64,000 nucleotides of DNA from Adenophora triphylla var. japonica (GCA_022495995.1 JAFEMH010007517.1:1-64000); one strand, 5' to 3'; counted from the stretch's first letter, positions 43,640 through 54,775 are shown. Numbers and translations are program-made. Notes: generated by a model from the sequence alone, not told the origin.

Positions 43640-45244
43640 TGAGTTCAAGCACGGCTCTACTCTTGACTCTCGCTAACCTCGCTACAAAGATCTAAAATAC
43701 AAAAAAATGCCTAAATAAACTAATGTGTTTGCAAAATGGCAATAAGGGAATCCTAAGAAAAGATCCGTCGCCGTCATTCGCCGAGTCTTCTTTGGTCTTC
43801 TTCCCTTTACCTCGACCCCGTCGAGTTTTCTTTCTCTTCTTTTCTATAAGGTCGGTATCCCTTATCCCGATCTCCGTATCCTCACCGGAGCCTCTACCAA
43901 ACCCGTGTCAATAAGTGCCTCTCTACACGAGCACGAGTCCGCACTTCCTCCCTCTCGAGCCTCGCCAAAGGAGCGACCTCGGACAATCTCTTGTATCGAG
44001 CCTCCATATCCCCGATCAGTCACTCCGACCGGTTATGGCGACTCGCCTTAGCCTCGCCTCCTCGTAGTCCTACTCGAGTCGCAGCCGCCTCCCAATAAAG
44101 CCCGACGCCTCCCCGTAATGACCCGAGTCGCTCCCATTTCCCTCTCGTACTACCCAAGTAGACAGTGGTCAAGATGGTGCTCTTCCCGCTCCCGAAGATA
44201 GCCCCGGGTGGGAAAGCAAGATATGTCCAAGCCCTCGAGAAGAATGAGAAGTCGGCCGGATCTCTCATATCCAATGGCACCACCTCCATGGTCCTGATGT
44301 CCTCCCAATCACTCAATGGCTCCCGTAATGCCCCAAACCGCCCGGATACCAAGGTGGAATGTGAAGGATGACCAGCGTAACCCCGGAACCCTCACAAAGA
44401 TAAGACTCCCGAAATATCCTCCCGGGTCCGCAACCTCCAATGAGGTATCCACCAACGAATGTCCGAAGTGGATAGCCTAGCCATCGTCGCCTCCCAGCCT
44501 ACCCCCGGTCCCGTTGCCTCTGCACCTCTCCGAGAAATCACCCAAGGGCACCGAGTCGGCAAAGCCCCCGGCAAAGCCCCGAGCCTCTCCTCGCAGCCCA
44601 CAAAGTCGCACACTGACTCCTGCACCTCATGAAATGGTCTCCCTAGCCATCCCGTCGATGCCATGCAATGTCTCTCCCAAAACCAATGGGACAATATCCT
44701 TCCCACTCAGCCTCTCACCATGTCCAAGAGACCACCATGACAGATCCCCACGGACTCGCCGGTGAACAAAGCGTAAAATATGCAGAGAATGAAAGCATCC
44801 ATAGCCACCGTGGTCGCAGCCATAGCCGGAGACCCAAACCCGCCCGGATATCGTAAAGGTCAATCCTATCCGTGGCTATCATCATCCCCTCGCCTCTTCC
44901 AAAGAAATCGCGTAAAAGATGCAAGCTTTACCGCCACCGGCACGTCTCCGATCAGCGGAATAGATATAGCCTCAATCTCGGGACCCCCAATCAAGGCTCA
45001 AGTCTTCATGCGTTGGGACAATCTCGTTGTAGGAAAAGCAAGAACATGTCTCCTGACGTCCCAAAACCTTGTCCGCTTCTCAAAAGGTCCCAATCGCGGG
45101 AGATCCCTCAAATGCCATAAAGACTTGATCTTGAAGGAAGAATCAAGCAGCCCTTGTGAGATTGGAAGTTGTGCTTCACCCAAGATTGAAGATCGGACAG
45201 TAAAACGGTCTCGCTTCCCTTTGCAATCTGACGGGCTTCTCCAT
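43640..45244 (-). pseudogene. aORF2 of element C: antisense gene, DUF7745/PMD-like
   Basis: Minus strand, probable ATG at 45244 (MEKPVRLQREARPFYC). The order of motifs matches aORF2 of B. KIKSLWHLRDLP and TRFWDVRRHVLAFP lie near 45030-45110; AFILCIFYALFTGE near 44780; DIVPLVLGETLHGIDG near 44670; and a GGPFHEVQESVCD / EERLG region near 44590-44640. FFSRAWTYLAFPPG follows near 44220. The tail is Lys/Arg-rich (KKTRRG-like, near 43800). Broken by frameshifts. Shared motifs at matching positions in two diverged elements argue for past selection on the protein. Function not known. Confidence 0.55.
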
Positions 45245-45344
45245 CGCAAGATGACCAAAGATGGTGTCTTTAAGTCCAAAATGTGCTCGGGAACAATTGG
45301 GACAAGTCTAAGAGTGAAAATGAAATGAAATGGCCAAGCCTTGC

Positions 45345-45424
45345 TTTTATTCAGTAAAATAACCAGCTTCAGACAGAATCGTAAGCCGCACGGCTTCATT
45401 TGCCCTCGGACAAAACCGCACGGC
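45345..45424 (-). promoter_or_regulatory. Putative aORF2 promoter of element C: paired CpG palindromes and TATA-like box
   Basis: GCCGCACGGC (45385-45394, then TTCATTTGCC) and ACCGCACGGC (45415-45424, then CACATTAGCC) repeat the LTR pair and its trailing words. On the minus strand TATTTTA/GAATAAAA (45345-45362) lies 23-33 bp beyond the nearer site and about 100 bp before the ATG. Confidence 0.65.
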
Positions 45425-46860
45425 CACATTAGCCATCTCGCAGAAAATTCTGCAAAGAACCAAGTTGCTGCCCAAGGGAGTTTTCACCCCACTTTTTCAA
45501 CCAAAACCTGTACAAAAACATATCCGTAAGCCATTCAAGCATTTATATACCATTATAAATCATTTTGGCCCGCCACCCCAATTCCAAGCAAAAACTGCCC
45601 CGAGGCTCGAGTAATATGCAAATTTAAAAGCATAAATTAGGAAAAGTAAATAAAGCATTAATACAATGTCTTCGCCCCATCGGCGCCCAAATAAAGAATA
45701 AAATAAACAAAGTGTGCATCAAATGTGTTCATTGTTTGTTTTGTTCCTAAATCCACTCTAGAGACCTCCTAGGCCTCCGATTCTTCTTCTTCTTCATCAC
45801 TGCTCAGCTCATAGACGCTAGCCTCCCTCATCAAGTCCTCCTGGTCGCTCACATCGACAAATGGACATTATCGTGCCCGTACTCACCCACCGCTCCGTAA
45901 TGTCGCATGGGTCCCCGCCCCGAGGCATGGCACCGGGAAGAGTACTCCGAGGCCGATGAGGTAGACGCCGTGCCCCGACATGCCGTCTCTTGCGCCCGGC
46001 TCCCGTGCATCCGCCGCCGCCTAAGCGCAGCGCCTTCCTCGAAGAGACCGCACATGTCCTTCCAACCCCTATTCTCGCCCGACCAACCTATCATAAGTGC
46101 GAGCCGAACTCCGAGAAAAAGAAGAGAAAAATCTCGAAAATCTCGTAAAATCTAAAATCTCGTAATTGCAAAAAGCAAAGAAAGCCGAAAAAGGGAAAGA
46201 CCCTAAAAGTATACTTACAAAGGTTGTCAAAGCGGCAGGTATACCGGGGCTCCCTAGTGTCTGGGACAGAATCCTCATCCTCCTCTAACTCCATGGACCA
46301 CATAGGACAGATGCGCAGGAGGGATCGCGGGTCAAGCAGGCTCATCCTCCCCATATCCCCGAGTGACCGCCACCTTCACTAGCTTCGTGGCGTCCTCGCC
46401 GCCGCTCCACAAACACAACAGAGGGGGTATCCATGTCAGTACTCCTCGGCGGCCACGCCCGCCCGGTACCTAGCAATCTCATCCTCTCGGCTAATCCCCG
46501 GGCGCAAAGATCTCGTGGCCGGAGGATCCCGAGGAGTAATGGCGTCCAATGGAGGGACATGGCCATGCCGCTCGAGAAACGGTCCCCAAATATATGACAT
46601 CACATGTCGCCCGCAGCCATCTCCTCTCGCCTCGTCGCCTCAATGGCCTCTCCCAAAGAAGATCTCCTGATACCGCCCCAAGGGTAGAAGTCCACTCCGT
46701 CGTGCCCATCCCCGTTGATGACCGGCCTCACCATCTTATAATCAAAAGTGATCCGGTCTTTCCCGTGAACTTATCCTCGCATCTCCTCCAATGACCATAG
46801 CAGGGAAGATGGTGATATCGCTCCGTTGGTTCCACTAAAGAACCCGATCACCTCACGTAA

Positions 46861-46955
46861 CTGCACTCCGCATGTTCAAAACATCAAAAGGGTCATTTCT
46901 CTTTCATAAAAGTCTCAAAGACAAGAAAAGAAAGAGAAAAGAAAGAGGAGACTAC
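46861..46955 (-). other. Intron 2 of aORF1, element C
   Basis: 95 bp on the minus strand. The donor GAGGTAGT and acceptor GTGCAG give GT..AG ends, with a pyrimidine-rich middle. B has the same donor context (CCACTGGAGGTATAAGC) at 27376-27392. Confidence 0.6.
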
Positions 46956-47613
46956 CTCAAGTGGCAAATGAAAAGCAATCCATGGAAGCAAATCTTGTTC
47001 CGCCGTACATGCATCCAAAGAGAAGTATATCTCCGCCAATCCGGCCTCTCCCCAAGAGACCGTCCCTATCCCATCCACATTCTCCGCAGAGTCGAGGAGG
47101 CAAGTCATGGCCGTGTCCTGCACTAGCAAAAATGGTGACCGATAGCATCAACCACACAAAGGCTCTAGCCACTCAAGGGCCACATCGCTAACGGCAAAGT
47201 CCCGTATGCGCTTCGGGATCGCCACCTCGACATTCCGCGTCTCCATACCTGCCCTTGGGAATCAGCTCAAACCCGACCAAAGCTCCGAACTCCTCCGCCG
47301 TGATATGGTCTCTCCAAGTCACGGGCCTCCCAGCTGAACCGTAGACCAAGATAGCCGTGAAATCGCCGGGAGTCACCGTCGCCTCTCCCACTCGTATGGA
47401 AGCTATGAGTGCTATCCCACCAAAACTCGATAGGGCCTCGGACCAAGCCCTCGCTCTTCGAGGTGATGTGGATCCCCGCCGATAGCCTCGATGAATAAAT
47501 CTAGGACGGTAGCCCGCACCACCGCTTGGGATTTACCCCATTCTTCTCGAAATCCTGCATCCTCTCGCCAAAGTCCCGACCGCTATCTCGTATGGTCCTC
47601 TAGACTTGTTCTC

Positions 47614-48189
47614 CTATAGACAAGCACAACAAAGAAGTGTGTCAATCATTCATCATTTTCAAAAGCATGCATATATTCAAAAAGTGCACATGTTTTCAAA
47701 AGAAAAGCATTCACAAAAGTTTTTCTAGCATCATTTGCATCAAAAAAGCGTCTTTCATCACTTGAAACACGTCATGTCAAGTCCCATTGCTTTCCTAAAG
47801 CACAAAATCACAATTTTCACAATTCTTTGCACATAAGCATTATTCTTTCAAAAATGGCATGCATGAATCCTTTTCATCTTCCAAAAATCTTGTTTCTCAT
47901 TAATAATCAAAAATTTTTGACTTAGTTCTAGCACATGCAAGAACTCCGTCTCACTTTAGACAATTATCATTCTTACTTTATTTTCGAGAAAAAAGTGGGT
48001 CATTCCCATTATTTTTGTCAAAATAAATTGCACATGCATGTTCTTAGCCTCATAGGTTAATCGTCAATGTCTCAAAATCATTCAAAAACCCTAGGAAAAT
48101 CCTAGAAAATTCCTAAAATTCGGGTCAAGCCCTAAATCAATGAAAATTCAATCAAAATTGACGAAATCGAGCCAAATAAGAACGCTTAC
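47614..48189 (-). other. Intron 1 of aORF1, element C
   Basis: 576 bp, AT-rich. Donor GGTAAGCG at its right end and TTGTCTATAG acceptor at its left end (minus strand). It separates the conserved exon 1 from the PMD exon, as the A-rich stretch does in B. Confidence 0.65.
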
Positions 48190-48474
48190 CCCAACCGGAC
48201 GCGGTTCGTTGATTTATGCTCCCTTCTCCTGGTAAAGCTCCGACGGAGGCGTAAGAAAGTCATACTTTCTTTCCGTTCGAACGAGCTCTTTCCTCCTCCT
48301 CCGAGCCGCGGAGATGTTTCTTCTTGCTTGCCTCGGTATAGGATTGCCCTCCGGATCCATTCTAATCGATAGAAGCAAAGGAAATTGAAGAATTTTGCAG
48401 AAATTCTCTCCCTCTTCTCTCTCTTCCTCGGCAGCTCTTGGGCGGCAATAATGCCCAATGCCCGTTCAAATCTG

Positions 48475-48553
48475 TTTTAAATAATCTGGAAAAATCAAGC
48501 TTCTAGCCGTACGGCTTCTTTTTCTCCATCTCATGCCAGGCGGCCTCATTCGC
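48475..48553 (-). promoter_or_regulatory. Putative aORF1 promoter of element C: CpG palindrome and TATA-like box
   Basis: GCCGTACGGC (48506-48515, then TTCTTT) and a diverged second site GCCAGGCGGCCTCATTCGCC (48534-48553). On the minus strand ATTATTTAAAA (48475-48485) lies 20 bp beyond the nearer site and about 115 bp before the ATG at 48360. Confidence 0.6.
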
Positions 48554-48734
48554 CCGAGCGTAAAATTACAATTTTGCCCGGACTTTCCACTTGGGCCTCC
48601 AATTCTCGTTATCCTTTAACTAAGATAACACCCTTTTCGTAAGATGTCCTCATCTCCTAAGCAATTAATCTTTTTTCCCGCCGCCTCCGTTAATTCCGTT
48701 ATAACGGGATAACACTAGGTGACAACCTCCGAAT

Positions 48735-49030
48735 TGTCAAAACTCTAAAATTAGCTTACCTTTATCCCGGATAACGACGTATGCTAAGTTCTCTAAACTT
48801 AAGCTACCTCTATCCCGAATAGTGACGTATGCTAAGTTCTCTAAACTTAAGCTACCTCTATCCCGAATAGTGACGTATGCTCGAGTTCCTCTTAACTTAA
48901 GCTACCTCTATCCCGAATAGTGACGTATGCTAAGTTCTCTAAACTTAAGCTACCTCTATCCCGGATAGTGACGTACGCTCAAGTTTCTCTCAACTTTAGC
49001 TACCTCTATCTCCTCGATAGTGATGTAAGC
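48735..49030. repeat. Minisatellite C1, about 6 copies of a 48-60 bp unit
   Basis: Unit TAAGTTCTCTAAACTTAAGC, then TACCTCTATCCCGAATAGTG, then ACGTATGC. The left and right copies are more diverged. Position equals that of B1 but the sequence is unrelated. Confidence 0.93.
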
Positions 49031-49152
49031 TCTAGTTTCCTCAGGTGACAACCTCCATTAATTGTCAATCAGGTGACAACCTCCATTTATTGTCAATCGT
49101 GTGACAACCTCCATTAATTGTCAATCGTGTGACAACCTCCATTAATTGTCAA
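49031..49152. repeat. Minisatellite C2, 4-5 copies of a 29-31 bp unit
   Basis: Core GTGACAACCTCCATTAATTG then TCAATC. A single related unit also occurs at 48719-48742 (GTGACAACCTCCGAATTGTC). Confidence 0.92.
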
Positions 49153-49200
49153 AACCTTCAAGGATCCTAGACATCGTTCCTAACCTATCTAGTGATGCTT

Positions 49201-49243
49201 GAACTACGATCAAGGCTTGATTCCTCCGGATACGTAGGTAGCC
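49201..49243 (+). other. Conserved stem-loop, copy 2 of element C
   Basis: GAACTACG ... TTGATTCCTCCGGATACG followed by TAGGTAGCC; outer stem CTACG/CGTAG. Confidence 0.7.
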
Positions 49244-49460
49244 TTTTATAAAAGGTCCAGCCATCCGACCACTTTGGTCACCCCCGTTCCTTCGCCACTC
49301 ATCGTTGATGAAGTAACCCTCATAGAGGTTCGATATCCGACCACATCGGTCACTCCTAGCATATCCCCGTAGGATCAATTGCTTGACCTCTTAGGTCATT
49401 TTCTTTTACTTCCCCAAAGAAGAGACCAGCTTTCTCTTCTCCATTCCTCGGATCTATTCC

Positions 49461-49502
49461 GAACTACGGCTGGCTTGATTCCCACTGGATACGTAGGTAG
49501 CC
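49461..49502 (+). other. Conserved stem-loop, copy 3 of element C
   Basis: GAACTACG ... TTGATTCCCACTGGATACG followed by TAGGTAGCC, about 120 bp before the 3' LTR and the purine-rich GCCGAGGGGCT (49612-49622). Confidence 0.7.
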
Positions 49503-49623
49503 TTCCAGAGGTTCAACCACTCGACCACCTCGGTGCCTCTCAATCCGTCTCGGCATTCGCCGCATCGGATCCTTTTCTATCGACAACCCCACTCGCCTTG
49601 CAAGTGACATTGCCGAGGGGCTT

Positions 49624-51380
49624 CGTAAGTACCCAAATCTGCTCATGCCTTCCTAAGCAAATTTCCCAGCAATTTCGGTAAGTTTCCCGTAATTCCCTGC
49701 ACCTTTTCCTAGTGTTCCGAAATACTCCGGAACAGTTCCAAATTGAATAAAAGGCTGAAAGGGAGCCTTCCCAATTAAGAAACACGTTTTTCTTAATTGG
49801 GAGGAGGCTTCTAGAATTTGCCACCTTGCATGGTTCTAGAAATGCTGAGTCACAAGGGATAATGCCGCACGGCTGCATTAGCTCGAGGTCCCTAGCCGCA
49901 CGGCCATTGGCGATTTCCGCATCGCCTATAAATAGAGCCCTCCTCTACCCATTTTAAAAACAACAAAAATCAACCCACAAATACTCATAATACGTGAAGA
50001 AACCTCCCAAGAACAGCTGGAAGTTCAAGAAGGTGAAGAAGAAGCTCAAGAAGTCATCTCCCTCCTCCTTGAAGGCCCAAGATCAATCCTCTCCTCCTAG
50101 CTTCATCCAAAGAAGAAAAGGAAGCCATTGGTAACCTCGCACGCCCTAACCTTGCATCTTAATTGCTCTATAATTGCTCATTGCATTGCTTTTATCTTGC
50201 TTGGGACTTGGTAGATTAAAGATCATATCTTTATATTCCCCCTTCCCCTTTTGCATGCATTAGGCACCATTTGCCATTAAAATGTAGTCTTTATCCATAA
50301 AGGTGCATCCTTTGCACCTAAAACCCCATTTTTTCCATAAAAAAGTCATCTTTATGCATCCTTTGCATATAAAAATCAAATCTTTTCAATAAAAAATGCA
50401 TCCTTTGCATTCAAAATCCCTTTTCCAAGCATCATTTGCTTTAAAGATCCTATCTTTACCATGAACTAGCATCCTATGCTTTTCAAAATGCAATCTTTAT
50501 GCATCCTTTGCATATTGAATTCCAATTTCTTCATAAAAATGCATCATTTGCACCAAAAATTGTGTCTTTATGCATCCTTTGCAATAAAGATCATTTCTTT
50601 AAATCAAAATGCATCCTTTGCAAATTAAAGAACATTTCTTTAAATCAAAATGCATCCTTTGCAACCCAAAAATGTCATCTTTTCATTAAAAATGTCATTT
50701 TTACATACATTCCCCCATGTCCCCATTAGTAACCTCGGAACGGACCGGTGTAAAAGATCCTATCGTTACATCGTTCCTTCCATAAAGGTTTCATAATCTC
50801 TTTAGAAAGAGACACCTTTGAACCCTATATCTCCGATTATCACTTAAGACGAGTATGAAGCATCTATACGAGCTCGACCATCTTAAAGTGTAGGATTGAT
50901 GGGCTAAGGACCCTCCTTTTCTAAAGAACCTCATCTTTGACTATAAAGAGAGTCATTCTCTCGATCACGCAAGCCCCGAGGTCTAAAAAAAAAGCGATGA
51001 TCACAAGTCCAAGATGAGGACGGGATCATAATCCCGAATACATAAAATCCAAGAAATCCCGAGCGACAACCAACAAATGGTTTGTACGTCCGAAAGACGA
51101 CTTGGGACATTCCCTCCTTATTTTCAAACACATGCACACAAGAAAGCACGCAAGCAAGCACGATTAATGGAATCTTGGGAGACTTGCTCCGGCAAGGCAC
51201 CTTAGGTGAACGACGATCCGTTCTTCCCAAGGGGTAACTTAACCTCCGAACCCATAAAAATCCTTTTTTCAAAGTTTTGAGGAAATCAAAATGGCGTGGC
51301 GACTCCGTTTTTCAAATTAAACCGGATGTCTTCAAACTCGCGTGAATCCAACAAACAAAAAATTTGGGCACACATTCACA
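49624..51380 (+). repeat. 3' LTR of element C
   Basis: 1757 bp and uninterrupted, aligning with both parts of the split 5' LTR. It begins CGTAAGTACCC (TG in the 5' copy) and ends CACATTCACA. Promoter at 49864-49934, ATGCATCCTTTGCAT-type degenerate repeats at 50200-50710, U5 box at 51297-51307. Confidence 0.92.
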
Positions 51381-51514
51381 ATAGCCGGTCTTGAGGCTGC
51401 CCTAGAGCGACATGTGGATGAGTTGGAAGTGTTTGGTGATTCCCAACTGATAATAAATCAAGCTGCCAACAGATGGAAAACCTCATATCCGTGTCTCCAG
51501 AGGTATCACGCTTA
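51381..51514 (+). pseudogene. Element D fragment 1: archaeal-type RNase H end
   Basis: Encodes AGLEAALERHVDELEVFGDS then QLIINQAANRWKTSYP, the end of the second RNase H of a Tat element. It is less CpG-rich than A to C, so it belongs to another family. It is cut on the left by the C LTR and on the right by copia F. It continues at 59581. Confidence 0.85.
51510..51514 (+). other. Target site duplication of element F, left copy (GCTTA)
   Basis: GCTTA before TGTTGGG; identical to 59576-59580. Confidence 0.95.
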
Positions 51515-52965
51515 TGTTGGGTTTTATGGATCCATGCGCAGCGGAATTAAGCATAAAATTAACACAAAACCCAAGCCCTAAGATCCGTTCTATACGATTA
51601 AATTGAATTGCTATGAGATAGAATTTACCAACCTAAATTGCTTTCCGGTCTTGAGCTATCGAACGGATAATTATGTGATTCATAATCACAAACTTTTGAT
51701 CTTCAAATCTTCGAATCTTCAACTCCTTTGGATCTTCAGATTTGAACTCTAGGTCTTTGATTTGTTTGAACAAAACTAAGACCCTCTTTTGGTAATCCAC
51801 ACAAATATGAATGTCGAGAACAATTCTCGGGTTGGGAATTGCTAGATTCCTAAAACTTATGGAAGAATATTGAGAGTATTTTGTTATGATTTTCCCTTGA
51901 AAATTTCGGCTAGACAATTAGGTCTCGACGACCTCTCATATTTATACTACTTTAGTATGAATATGTTTCCTAATCGAATTAGGAGATCAGCTGTCAAAAC
52001 GCGCGTGGCTAGTTATGTCGCGTGAGTATTAGCCAGCTTGGCTTAATATGTCGCGTGACATAATTAGCCGATACGTAAAACTTTCAATCATTCTTCCTTT
52101 TGTTCAACCAATTCATTCTATTTGTGTGTGACCCAATAGGATTGTATTATGTTGGCAATGAGTCCGATCATATCGATCCTCATAAGACATAAGCGGACTC
52201 TAGCAAGCCATTATGTCTACCCAAATAACACAACGTAAGAGTTCACGCTTTCCAATGGTACACTTCCATTTTCCCTTTGTCTCACGATGTTATATTGAAC
52301 ACAAGTCATGGTCCACGTCAACTTGTATTTGTTCAATGCTTTCTCGATCTTGAGTATAATGATAGTCCAATCATATTGGGGTGTGGCCACACGCTTTCAT
52401 CATTATCACTCATCGAGGGCCCAAGCAAAACATCTCTTTCGAGGGACAAATTCCATCTTGACTTATCATCCTTCCCATCATGAATCCGATCATGCCAAAG
52501 ATAGCCTTTATAGATATCGTGTTAAGATACCGTTTGACTAAAATCAAACATAACTTTTCATCATATGTAAGGTCATGATAATCTCGTGTCTAAGGACTAA
52601 ATGAAGTGACCATATGAGATTTAATTATGACATTTGACCATGACATAAATCTCATACGGGTCAAGTCCAAATACTTGTTCTCTAACAAGTACTCATAATT
52701 TCAATGTGCATTCTATGCATATAATCATCATATGATTATCCATTGACAATTATACTAGTTATTTACAAGTTTGTAATGTGCATCTTTACGCATATGATCA
52801 TCTCTATGATCATCCATTACCAACTTATACTAAATAACTAGGGACACAGATTATTACAATAAATATGCAAACTATATAATAATCAAATAATAAACATTAA
52901 CGATAAAGATGATACATAACGGTTTTCGCTAAACATAACTAAAGCCTAGTGGCATTACACCAACA
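51515..52965 (-). repeat. 3' LTR of element F (left on the plus strand)
   Basis: 1451 bp, highly similar to 58186-59575. It contains one full TATGTCGCGTGACATA (52047-52062) and one broken copy near 52013. About 60 bp near 52745-52850 is not in the other LTR. The purine-rich AGTGGGAAGGC of the minus strand abuts it at 52966-52980. Confidence 0.93.
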
Positions 52966-53308
52966 AAGCCTTCCCACTTGCACTAGGCTCCATTTATGTA
53001 TCGAATACTCATGGATCTAACATGCCCATCATGCTTCTGCCTATGCGAGGGTCTTTGTAAGTGAATCCCTTATGTCATCATCGGTTGATACTTTGTATAT
53101 TTTAACGTCTTCTCATTCTTCATGAATTTCTCAAAGAACGTCTAAGTGAGTGTTTGGATCGTTGTTGTGACCTTGATTCCATTGTTTGCACAAGTGGCAC
53201 CACTATTTGTCATAACAAAAGTTTCACCGATTAGTGATACTTGGAACATTTCCAAAACACTAATGAACTTTTGATCCAAACTGCCTCTTTTAGCCTCATC
53301 ATATGTTG

Positions 53309-53540
53309 CTAAAATTCGGCCTTAGTAGTAGAATAGGCTACAATTTCTGCTTGGAACTCTTCCAACAAAATTGCACCTCTAATAAGCACAAACACAAATC
53401 CTAATTGCGATTTTAAAATAACTTTGTCGGGCTTGGAAGATAGCATCTTTGTAACCCTTACAACAAGATTAACTTCCAATCTTTCAAATTCCAAGAACGT
53501 ATCCTTAGTTCTTCTTAAGTACTTAAGGATCATCTTGACT
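53309..53540 (-). pseudogene. pol: Copia RNase H of element F
   Basis: MILKYLRRTKDTFLEFE at its start and EIVAYSTTKAEF at its end are the usual copia words (KRILRYLKGT.., VA.STTEAEY). Remnant, broken beyond this frame. Confidence 0.75.
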
Positions 53541-54600
53541 CGCCATCCAATGGTTTATATCAGATCGTATTGGTATCGACTCATCATGCTCAAAGCATAT
53601 GAGACGTCGGGTCTAGTACAAATTATGGCATACATGACAGCATCCAAATGCCGAAGCATATGGAACTTCATTCATTTTCCCTTTTGCTTATCAATTGTCA
53701 TAAGACAATGAGTATTGCTTAAGAGAAAATACCATGACCCATCGACAAGCCACTCTTCTTAGACTCTTCTAAGAATCTTGTCAATGTGAACACTTTGACT
53801 CAAACCAATTTATCCTTCTAGATCTATCTCTATAGATCTTGATGCCAAGGATGTAAGCGGCTTCACCCATATCTTTCATTGAGAAAACATTCCTTGACCA
53901 AGACTTAACAGCCTTAAGTGTCGAAACTTTGTTTTCCAATGAGTAAGATATCATTGTAATAAAACAATAGAAATAATACCATGCTCCCACCGAATTTCAT
54001 GCATACACAAGATTCATCTTCGTTCTTGATAAAGTCAAACTCTTTGACCAATTCATCAAAACGAAGATTCCAATTCCTTTAAGCTTGCTTCAACCCATCT
54101 CATGGATTTTTGCAACATGCATACTTTATTAGAGTTTCTTGGATCGACAAACTATTCGGTTGTGTACTATACACATCCTTAATAATCTTTCCATTTAAAG
54201 AAAGTCGTTTGACATCCATTTGTCATATCACATAGTCACAATATGTGATAATAGCAATTGAAATTCTAATGTACTTCGACATTGTAATCGCGAAAAAGGT
54301 TTCAACATAGTCAATACTATGAATTTGCCTAAATCCCTTTGTTACAATCCTTAGTCATGAAAGTATACACCTTCACATCCATGTCGGTCTTTGAAGACCT
54401 ACTTGCACCCTTTAGTTTTTACACTTTTAGGTAGCCCAATCAAGTTCCAAACTTGATTGTTAAACATGGATTGTAATTTGGATTCCATGGTTCCTAACCA
54501 TTTATCCAAATTAGGAGAGGACATCGCTTCTTGATAGCAAGTAGGATCGTCATTCTCAATGACTTCCACTTCATCACTTTCCGCAACGAGAAATCACTAT
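53541..54600 (-). pseudogene. pol: Copia reverse transcriptase of element F
   Basis: The best word is SRNVFSMKDMGEAAYILGIK then IYRDRSRR (53810-53915), which is the stretch after the catalytic YVDD of copia RT. Other parts are scattered over frames with stops. Not functional. Confidence 0.7.
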
Positions 54601-54775
54601 TTCTTGAGTTCGGATCGTAACCTATCCAATCTACGATGGACTTGTGCATCTTGAACCGGTTTCACAACTCCTTTGTGAACTTGGTTCTGTCTCTACTCTT
54701 GGTTCCATATTATTTTCGGGTTCTTGAACTTCTTTCAAGATTAATTTTACTCCCACTAGATTCTTTATTGAGAAA

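Larger units (their letters stand above)
45769..48360 (-). pseudogene. aORF1 of element C: antisense, intron-containing PMD gene
   Basis: Minus strand. Exon 1 48360-48190 (MDPEGNPIPRQARRNISAAR, RKELVRTERKYDFLTPPSEL) aligns with exon 1 of B around ERR.ELVR..R.Y.F. Intron 1 is 48189-47614 and intron 2 is 46955-46861. Exon 2 (47613-46956) has the PMD words RVGEATVTPGDFTAIL (near 47370) and VSWGEAGLAEIYFSLDA (near 47040). Exon 3 runs from 46860 to the stop at 45769-45771 and ends with the acidic tail SSDEEEEESEA. There is an in-frame stop near the end of exon 1, plus frameshifts. It matches host-type PMD (MAIN/MAIL-like) domains by motif. The role in the element is unknown. Confidence 0.7.
13901..51380 (+). 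mobile_element. Element C: Ty3/gypsy Tat retrotransposon with split 5' LTR
   Basis: 5' LTR 13901-14133 plus 33272-34686, internal region 34687-49623, 3' LTR 49624-51380. After subtracting element B and one target duplication the element is about 18.3 kb, typical of very large Tat elements. It carries RT, two RNases H and integrase in broken frames, a gag remnant without a visible capsid core, and two antisense genes. The left flank is element A and the right flank is element D. The 5-bp flanks (ATACC left, ATAGC right) are not identical, so the two ends may not come from one insertion. Confidence 0.85.

Noticed and set aside
52277..52541. Short frames repeated at 58948-59215
   Set aside because: Both are in the LTRs of copia F and are repeated because the LTRs are.
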